NCBI GenBank assembly: GCA_938009115.1
Contig: CALLHZ010000024.1
Location: 1 to 10,747 of the forward strand
Direction: 5' to 3'
DNA: 10,747 nucleotides
Source of the DNA: an uncultured Clostridia bacterium
GTDB lineage: Bacteria > Bacillota > Clostridia > Peptostreptococcales > Anaerovoracaceae
This document shows, piece by piece, positions 6,630 through 10,747 of this stretch. Position 1 is the first letter of the stretch. Each line of letters opens with the position of its first letter. The notes beneath the pieces are model-generated. The model was not told the origin of the DNA. It was given only the letters and a program-made list of their open reading frames with translations, and did no database searches. The position numbers were made by a program, and so were the translations under genes.

Positions 6630-8039
6630 TTGACTGACAGCATCAAGATCACGTCCCCAGTTTCCGCAAAAGGCAAAATACAGGGAGCCCAGAAGCAGCC
6701 GACGACGGGTGTGATATTTGACATGCTGCAGACTGAAGCTGCCTCAAAGATTCCCGCAGAAGTTACGAGCCCTGTGACCGGACCGGCAGGGAGGCCGGCC
6801 GTCTTGGATGCGGGAAGAGCGATCCTCCAGCCCTTGCTGGGTCTCGCCGGGGACCAGGCCCAGCAATGCATGGAATTATTGGCAGCCATGAAACAGTGGC
6901 TATTGTCTCCGGAAGGTTCTGCGCGCGCATTCCCGGAAGGCCTCTTCCTGGAGCCTGAGCAACTGCAGGGCGAACTGCTCCGGCAGGAACGTGGCGGAAC
7001 TGTCTTCCGCGGGCTTCCGCCGGTCTTTCGGCAGGTCGCGGAAGAAAGCGCCGGTGATCCGGCGCTGAGGGACGCCCTGGCTGTCGTTCTGAAGCATTTC
7101 GAATGCCATGTCAACCGGCAATGCACGGCACAGGAACTTTTGATCCTGAGTGAGAATCTCCTGCGCGCATATCCCGAATCCGTGGCAGCAGAGAGCGAAC
7201 TGGCCGGGCTCCATCAAGTGCTGAAGGCACTGCTGCTTGAAAACCCCTATACTAGTCGGGACCCGGGCACGATCCTGCGGTTTTTCAAAAATGAATACCT
7301 CCCCGCGGCCGGCGCTCAGTTGAAAAAGTATCCGGGCCCCAACCGTGCCCGGGACATCATTTCGCAAATGGTCCATTATATCGTCAGGCTTGAACAGGCT
7401 GACCCTGAGGCGCTGGAGAAGGCTTACTCCAGACTGGCCGAACTGATGCAAGGGTCAGAGCGGCTTAGAAACATTGATACAGAGGAAATGTGGTTCCTAT
7501 TGTATCAGCAGGCGGGGGAGAAGCCGGAAGATGACAATAGTGGAGGATCATTTTTGCCCCTGTTGAAAAAAGCATTGGAAGATCAGGCTTCGCAGAAGGT
7601 GAAACAACAGGCCGGCGATCTTCTTTTGAACCTGGTGCGGAACGAAAGCCCGATCCTGCCATTCCATAGATTTGTGGTTCCGCTGCGCTTCGGAGAGGAA
7701 GAGATCGCAGGCGAGTTCATCATCGACAAGGATTGCCGTGAACGGAAAGGTAGTGCGAAGCAAGCAATAAGCATCTTTTTTACGCTTCGATCGGAACGGT
7801 TCGGCGTTTTTGAGGTGGACCTGCTGGCGAAAGAACAGCTGATCGAGCTGGACATCAAATGTCCGGAGGCGTTAGCCGCGCCGGTGGCGGGTCTCAGAAA
7901 CACGATCCGTGGGATCATCGAGGCAGGGGGATATCGGTTGTCAGCATATCAGACGGGCGTTTATCGGGAAAGCTTTGCGATTCTTTCCCGATATCCAAAG
8001 CTGGAATTGGAAAGGACAGGGATCGATGTCAAAATCTAA
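6630..8039 (+). CDS. FliK-like (hook-length control C-domain-like) protein, YlqG-type
   Basis: A protein of about 469 residues, without signal peptide or membrane segments. The first 300 or so residues are variable and helical, and I do not recognise them. The last 125 or so (from PFHRFVVPLRFGEEEIAGEF to RLSAYQTGVYRESFAIL) have the layout of the FliK C-terminal fold: a strand pair, a stretch with FGVFEVDLL like the family 'LGxVxV', a helix of the LRNTIRGIIEAGG type, then a final strand. The next gene overlaps it by 14 bases and encodes an FlhB C-domain homologue; FliK acts on exactly that FlhB domain to switch export from hook to filament substrates, so the pairing is meaningful. B. subtilis ylqG-ylqH is a comparable pair, from memory. 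The start is TTG 6630; an alternative GTG at 6591 would add 13 residues but lies at the predicted transcript start. A true hook-length role is inference. Confidence 0.65.
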   Translation: MTDSIKITSPVSAKGKIQGAQKQPTTGVIFDMLQTEAASKIPAEVTSPVTGPAGRPAVLDAGRAILQPLLGLAGDQAQQCMELLAAMKQWLLSPEGSARAFPEGLFLEPEQLQGELLRQERGGTVFRGLPPVFRQVAEESAGDPALRDALAVVLKHFECHVNRQCTAQELLILSENLLRAYPESVAAESELAGLHQVLKALLLENPYTSRDPGTILRFFKNEYLPAAGAQLKKYPGPNRARDIISQMVHYIVRLEQADPEALEKAYSRLAELMQGSERLRNIDTEEMWFLLYQQAGEKPEDDNSGGSFLPLLKKALEDQASQKVKQQAGDLLLNLVRNESPILPFHRFVVPLRFGEEEIAGEFIIDKDCRERKGSAKQAISIFFTLRSERFGVFEVDLLAKEQLIELDIKCPEALAAPVAGLRNTIRGIIEAGGYRLSAYQTGVYRESFAILSRYPKLELERTGIDVKI

Positions 8040-8337
8040 AAAAATTCTGGCTCCAGCGGAAATGGAGCCTGCTGCGCGACTCAAGGCGGTTGCGCTCAAA
8101 TATGAAGCGCAGAAAAGCAATGCCCCCTGCGTTGTGGCCTCCGGCACCGGTCCGATTGCGCAGCAGATCCTGCAGGTGGCCATGGAAAACGGTGTGGCCA
8201 TCTATCACGATGACAGCGCCGCCACACTGCTGGCCAGGCTGGAGCAGGGAAGTGAGATCCCCCCGGAGCTCTATCAGATCGTTGTGAATATATACCTGGG
8301 CCTGTTGGATCTGGCAGAAAAGGAGAAAGGCAAGTAA
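8026..8337 (+). CDS. ylqH: Small FlhB C-terminal-domain homologue (YlqH/FhlB type)
   Basis: A 103-residue soluble protein matching the cytoplasmic C-terminal domain of the flagellar export switch FlhB, without the four membrane helices. Conserved landmarks are AVALKYE (21-27), APCVVASGTGPIAQQIL (33-49), ENGVAIY (54-60) and SEIPPELYQIV (76-86). The alignment begins just after the point where FlhB has its self-cleaving NPTH motif, which is absent here, so the protein cannot autocleave; it resembles the released FlhB fragment on its own. Stand-alone relatives are common in Bacillota and can partly substitute for that fragment. The ATG at 8026 overlaps the preceding gene by 14 bases, with AAAGGA about 9 bases upstream, indicating translational coupling. 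The stop codon merges into the terminator stem's A-tract. Confidence 0.9.
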   Translation: MSKSKKILAPAEMEPAARLKAVALKYEAQKSNAPCVVASGTGPIAQQILQVAMENGVAIYHDDSAATLLARLEQGSEIPPELYQIVVNIYLGLLDLAEKEKGK

Positions 8338-8361
8338 AAGGCCGCCCGAAGGCGGCCTTTT
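8336..8361. terminator. Bidirectional Rho-independent terminator
   Basis: AAAA, then a perfect 7-bp stem GGCCGCC (8340-8346) with GGCGGCC (8351-8357), a 4-base loop and TTTT. The A- and T-tracts make it work in both directions. On the plus strand it overlaps the stop codon of the FlhB-like gene. On the minus strand, for flagellin mRNA, the loop is UUCG closed by C-G, the extra-stable tetraloop. A weaker hairpin with a 5-bp stem (8374-8389) lies just after the flagellin stop. Confidence 0.93.
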
Positions 8362-8390
8362 GTGTGATTGTGGAAGCGTTTTTCCGCTTG

Positions 8391-9593
8391 CTACTGGAGC
8401 AGTTGGAGTACGCTCTGGGGCTGCTGATTGGCTTGTGCAAGCATGGCTTGCGCAGCCTGTGCCAGGATGTTGTTCTTGGTAAATTCCATCATTTCGTTGG
8501 CCATATCCACGTCTCTGATACGGGATTCGGCAGCGCTGAGGTTTTCGGAGGATGCGCCCAGGTTGTTCATTGTGTGCTCCAGACGATTCTGGACTGCGCC
8601 GAATTTGCTTCTCTGGGTCGATACCTGCTCGATGGCTTTGTCGAGTTCTTCGATCAGCGTGTTGGCTTTGGCTACAGTGCTTACGATCTGGTCGTCGGCT
8701 ACTGCCTTTACCAGAGCGTTGATGTCACTGGTGCCGGGGTTGGTGCCCAGCTTGTTGGTGTTCATGTCGCCGAAGGACACAGAAATGGTCTGATTGGAGT
8801 TGGCGCCGATCAGGAATTCTGCAGAAGAGCTTCCCGCCAGGGTCTTGATCGTTGCAGCCGCAGCCAGGTCCGTCCGGATGTCGGCCGCTGTTTTGGCGGC
8901 TGCGCCGCTGACGGTGAGGCTGACGCCCAGCTTGTCGAAGTTCAGCTGCATCGCGCCGTCTGCGCCGATGGTGGCATCCAGGGTGATATCCTGAGAAACG
9001 GCGTCGGAGGCTCTTGTCAGGACGAGGTGTCCTGCAACAGCGCCAGCTGTGAATGTATACGTTTCGTCGGATTTACCACCGCTGACGTCGATGGCCGTAA
9101 CGGCAGCTGCCGCAGTAGTTGCCAGCGTGGTGCCGACTTTGATTCCGCCGGTGGTATCCAGCTGTGCACCACCGAGATCTCCGTTCAACAGGAATTTTCC
9201 GTTGAACTGGGTGGAATCTGCGATCCGGTCGATCTCGACCGACAGTTCCTTAAGCTCGGTGCCGATAGCGGTCCTGTCCTGGGTTTCCAGGGTTTCATTG
9301 CCAGCTTGTACGGCCAGCTCGCGCATACGCTGGAGAATGCTGTGGGTTTCTGTCAGCGCGCCTTCTGCGGTGGAGATCATCGAGATCCCGTCAGCAGCGT
9401 TTCTGCTGGCCTGATCGAGGCCCCGGATCTGTCCGCGCATTTTCTCGCTGATGGCCAGACCTGCCGCGTCATCTCCGGCTTTGTTGATCCGAAGTCCGGA
9501 CGACAGTTTTTCCAGAGACTTTGAGGTGGCGGAAGTGTTTCCCGTCAGCTGCCGATAGGTGTTCAATGCGGCGATATTGTGGTTGATTCTCAT
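8391..9593 (-). CDS. hag: Flagellin
   Basis: A 400-residue flagellin, the filament subunit, exported without a signal peptide. The N-terminal D0/D1 region (about 1-140) begins MRINHNIAALNTYRQL and contains SGLRINKAGDDAAGLAISEK and LQRMRELAVQ (87-96). The C-terminal D1/D0 region (about 310-400) contains VQNRLEHTMNNL, ENLSAAESRIRDVDMANEM and ends QPQSVLQLLQ. The central 165 or so residues are low-complexity, rich in Ala, Thr and Gly, and form the variable exposed domain; EFLIGANSNQTISVSFGDM (259-277) is a segment also seen in many Bacillota flagellins. ATG 9593 has AAGGAGG 7 bases upstream. Expression is likely controlled at two levels: the sigma-28 promoter at 9700-9726, and CsrA binding to the roughly 100-nt leader. 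The gene is followed by a strong terminator, so it forms its own abundant transcript. No flaG is present between hag and the rest, unlike B. subtilis. Confidence 0.98.
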   Translation of the reverse strand: MRINHNIAALNTYRQLTGNTSATSKSLEKLSSGLRINKAGDDAAGLAISEKMRGQIRGLDQASRNAADGISMISTAEGALTETHSILQRMRELAVQAGNETLETQDRTAIGTELKELSVEIDRIADSTQFNGKFLLNGDLGGAQLDTTGGIKVGTTLATTAAAAVTAIDVSGGKSDETYTFTAGAVAGHLVLTRASDAVSQDITLDATIGADGAMQLNFDKLGVSLTVSGAAAKTAADIRTDLAAAATIKTLAGSSSAEFLIGANSNQTISVSFGDMNTNKLGTNPGTSDINALVKAVADDQIVSTVAKANTLIEELDKAIEQVSTQRSKFGAVQNRLEHTMNNLGASSENLSAAESRIRDVDMANEMMEFTKNNILAQAAQAMLAQANQQPQSVLQLLQ

Positions 9594-9600
9594 GGTTTTT

Positions 9601-9607
9601 CCTCCTT
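9601..9607 (-). promoter_or_regulatory. hag Shine-Dalgarno, probable CsrA site 2
   Basis: The minus-strand AAGGAGG, 7 bases before the hag ATG, is both a strong ribosome site and an ANGGAN CsrA motif. CsrA bound here would block translation. Its GGA is 22 nt from the GGA in the upstream hairpin loop. Confidence 0.7.
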
Positions 9608-9617
9608 GAAAAGTTCA

Positions 9618-9635
9618 GCCGAGGTCCTTCTCGGC
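9618..9635 (-). promoter_or_regulatory. CsrA-binding hairpin in hag leader (site 1)
   Basis: On the mRNA strand a perfect 6-bp stem GCCGAG/CTCGGC presents the hexaloop AAGGAC. CsrA prefers ANGGA in the loop of a short hairpin, so this is a near-ideal high-affinity site. The B. subtilis hag leader likewise has one structured site upstream of a second site over the Shine-Dalgarno. csrA and fliW lie just upstream. Confidence 0.8.
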
Positions 9636-9649
9636 CTTGCCGGTTGAGT

Positions 9650-9678
9650 GAGCCTGCTTCCGTACGCGAAGAAGGCTC
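9650..9678 (-). promoter_or_regulatory. Upstream leader hairpin with a further GGA
   Basis: Stem GAGCCT/AGGCTC (6 bp), one mismatch, then CTTC/GAAG around a 7-base loop. ACGGAA, matching ANGGAN, straddles loop and stem on the 3' side. It could stabilise the leader or offer a third, weaker CsrA contact. The structure is clear by base pairing; the function is inference. Confidence 0.5.
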
Positions 9679-9699
9679 GGGTTGGAAAGCTTTCTATGT

Positions 9700-9726
9700 A
9701 TATCGGCAGAAGCCGCATATACTTTA
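9700..9726 (-). promoter_or_regulatory. Sigma-28 (sigma-D) promoter for flagellin
   Basis: On the minus strand TAAAGTAT (9726-9719), 11 bases, then GCCGATAT (9707-9700): one mismatch per half from TAAAGTTT-N11-GCCGATAA, the best of the three in the window. The first three bases of the -35 element are the csrA stop codon. Transcription would start near 9693, giving a hag leader of about 100 nt. Confidence 0.93.
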
Positions 9727-9972
9727 GGGGGTTTTCTCGGTTTTCTCGTTTTTGATGTAGGATGCGATCCGACCCAGGTCTTGAAAATCGTGGGCAACGG
9801 CAGACGCCTTGTTTGCCAGTATCGTTTCCAGCAGCTCTTCCCGCATGATCTGGATTTCCTTTGGCGCTTCGATGCCCAGCACGACCTTATCATTGCCCAG
9901 AGACACGACAGTGATTTTGATATTGTCGGAGATCGTCAGGGATTCACCCTGCTTTCTGCTGATCACTAGCAT
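9724..9972 (-). CDS. csrA: Carbon storage regulator / translational repressor CsrA
   Basis: An 82-residue RNA-binding protein that dimerises and blocks ribosome access at GGA motifs; in flagellated Bacillota its main target is flagellin mRNA. The N-terminal strand MLVISRKQGE carries the RNA-contacting region, and GIEAPKEIQIMREEL (33-47) contains the conserved Arg44. His43, usual in E. coli and B. subtilis, is Met here. The C-terminus is about 20 residues longer than E. coli CsrA and slightly longer than that of B. subtilis, in line with forms controlled by FliW through a C-terminal extension. The ATG overlaps the end of fliW by 7 bases and has GGAAGG 6 bases upstream, indicating coupled translation. 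The stop codon forms part of the hag promoter. Confidence 0.96.
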   Translation of the reverse strand: MLVISRKQGESLTISDNIKITVVSLGNDKVVLGIEAPKEIQIMREELLETILANKASAVAHDFQDLGRIASYIKNEKTEKTP

Positions 9973-10421
9973 GAGGCACCTTCCTTTCCCTCCGGATCAA
10001 AAGGGCGGTAACGGATCAGATATTCCGGATCCTGAAGGATCACCTGCCGGGCTGTTTTCTTCTTCGGGTTCATGACGATGGGACTTTTCAGGTTGATCGT
10101 CATGTCTTCGATTTTGTCACGCACTGTTGCGATCGTTAGAAATACCAGTTCATCGGCAGCTTCTGCGCCGCATTGTCTCAGATCTTCGGCGGAAAGGGTC
10201 GGCTGGTAGCCCGGGCACAAGTCGCCGGGGTCAAAAACCAGAAAACAAGGCGCCGGATGGACGGTGGACTGCAGGTAAAGAAGGGAGGCATCTCCATAGG
10301 TACGGAGCACCAGCGCAAATTGTTTTTCTTCTTCAAAGCCGTAGATGCCTTCCGGAAAAGCGTAGAGCGCATCCGCGTCCACCCGGATCGGGCCAAAATC
10401 TCTTGTGCTGATTTCCATCAT
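9966..10421 (-). CDS. fliW: Flagellar assembly factor FliW
   Basis: A 151-residue protein that binds both flagellin and CsrA. When flagellin accumulates it holds FliW, freeing CsrA to repress hag; when flagellin is exported, FliW returns to CsrA and relieves repression. Family features seen are FPEGIYGFEEEKQF near the N-terminus, LQSTVHPAPCFLVFDP in the middle, and TINLKSPIVMNPKKKTARQV followed by ILQDPEYLIRYRPF near the C-terminus. Three starts are possible in frame: GTG 10427, ATG 10421 and ATG 10418. I chose ATG 10421, which directly follows GGTGATC, a stretch complementary to the 16S rRNA 3' end; the others change the protein by only 1-2 residues. The stop codon lies inside the csrA start region. 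The preceding gene ends 11 bases before. Confidence 0.96.
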   Translation of the reverse strand: MMEISTRDFGPIRVDADALYAFPEGIYGFEEEKQFALVLRTYGDASLLYLQSTVHPAPCFLVFDPGDLCPGYQPTLSAEDLRQCGAEAADELVFLTIATVRDKIEDMTINLKSPIVMNPKKKTARQVILQDPEYLIRYRPFDPEGKEGASC

Positions 10422-10432
10422 GATCACCGTTT

Positions 10433-10706
10433 CTATGCCTTTACATCAAGGATTGGTTCCGTGCTCGTGCCCTGGCTGGATTCCTCCGGCGGTACATAGT
10501 CCGGATCAGAGCTCTTGGGGATATAGATCGGATCCCCGACGTATTTGATGATGACTCTGGGTCTTTCGACCACTTTCATTTCCAGGTCCGGAGGAAGGAA
10601 GTTTGTGTCGATCTTGTCTGCTGCCGGCAGTCCGCCGGGAAGACGACTCAAGTCAAAGCTGATCTGCATGTCTGCTTGTACATCCCGGCCGCTGCCTGCG
10701 GATTTT
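10433..10706 (-). CDS. yviE: DUF6470 (YviE-like) protein, C-terminal part only
   Basis: Only the last 91 residues or so are genomic; the gene enters from beyond the right end of the insert. The visible part has VVERPRVIIKYVGDPIYIPK followed by SSDPDY, which I recognise as the C-terminal pattern of DUF6470/YviE proteins, and ends in a polar Ser/Glu/Pro tail. B. subtilis has yviE directly upstream of fliW, and the same order here supports the call. The biochemical role is not established as far as I know. Apparent upstream residues beginning MCSSDL come from the sequencing adapter and must not be included. The stop TAG at 10433-10435 is 11 bases before the fliW start. Confidence 0.8.
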
Positions 10707-10747
10707 AGATCGGAAGAGCACACGTCTGAACTCCAGTCACGAGTGGA
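10707..10747 (+). other. Illumina Read 2/index adapter (non-biological)
   Basis: From AGATCGGAAGAGCACACGTC onward this matches the TruSeq indexed adapter, ending ...CCAGTCAC followed by GAGTGGA. From memory those last seven bases agree with TruSeq index 23 (GAGTGGAT). Mask before use. Confidence 0.98.

Noticed and set aside
8364..9524. Long plus-strand open frame (386 codons) antisense to flagellin
   Set aside because: It mirrors the flagellin codons, has no ribosome site or recognisable domain, and covers a gene with unambiguous family similarity.
9551..9558. GCCGATAG on the plus strand inside flagellin
   Set aside because: The aligned -35 position (GAAGTGTT) matches only about half of the consensus and there is no downstream plus-strand gene.

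Overview
The window is one continuous piece of a bacterial motility and chemotaxis locus, about 10.66 kb of genomic insert (47-10706) with an untrimmed Illumina adapter at each end (1-46 and 10707-10747). Both terminal genes are therefore cut by the end of the molecule. The organism is most likely a Bacillota member, probably Clostridia-like. The reasons are the run DUF6470 (YviE)-fliW-csrA-flagellin, as in Bacillus subtilis, purine-rich Shine-Dalgarno sites, sigma-D/sigma-28 type promoters, and a FlhB-like/FliK-like gene pair resembling ylqG-ylqH. Base composition looks close to balanced. No rRNA, tRNA, CRISPR array, transposon or phage gene is visible.

Layout from right to left (most genes lie on the minus strand): the C-terminal part of a DUF6470 protein (10433-10706), fliW, csrA (overlapping fliW by 7 bp), a flagellin (hag), then a bidirectional terminator at 8336-8361. 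Facing this block, on the plus strand, is a two-gene unit: a FliK-like protein (6630-8039) and a small FlhB C-domain-like protein (8026-8337). A divergent control region (6438-6629) separates that unit from a second minus-strand run: cheA, cheR, fliD, fliS and a FliT-like chaperone. At the far left a truncated protein with a degenerate GGDEF domain reads on the plus strand and converges on fliT, with one base between the stop codons.

Regulation can be read directly. Three sigma-28 promoters with the same geometry (8 bp, 11 bp spacer, GCCGATAT or GCCGATAA) sit upstream of hag, cheA and fliD. A sigma-A-like promoter (TTGATT, 17 bp, TATAGT) drives the plus-strand pair. The hag leader of about 100 nt carries a perfect 6-bp hairpin with an AAGGAC hexaloop, plus an AAGGAGG Shine-Dalgarno. 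This matches a two-site CsrA-binding layout, and csrA and its antagonist fliW lie immediately upstream.

Together the genes make the filament (flagellin, cap FliD, chaperones FliS and FliT), regulate flagellin translation (FliW-CsrA), connect to chemosensory signalling (CheA, CheR) and probably help export (FliK-like and FlhB-like proteins). I see no wholly new system. The most informative items are the self-contained FliW-CsrA-hag switch, the inactivated GGDEF domain next to motility genes, the inserted oppositely oriented FliK-like/FlhB-like pair, and the adapter artefacts.
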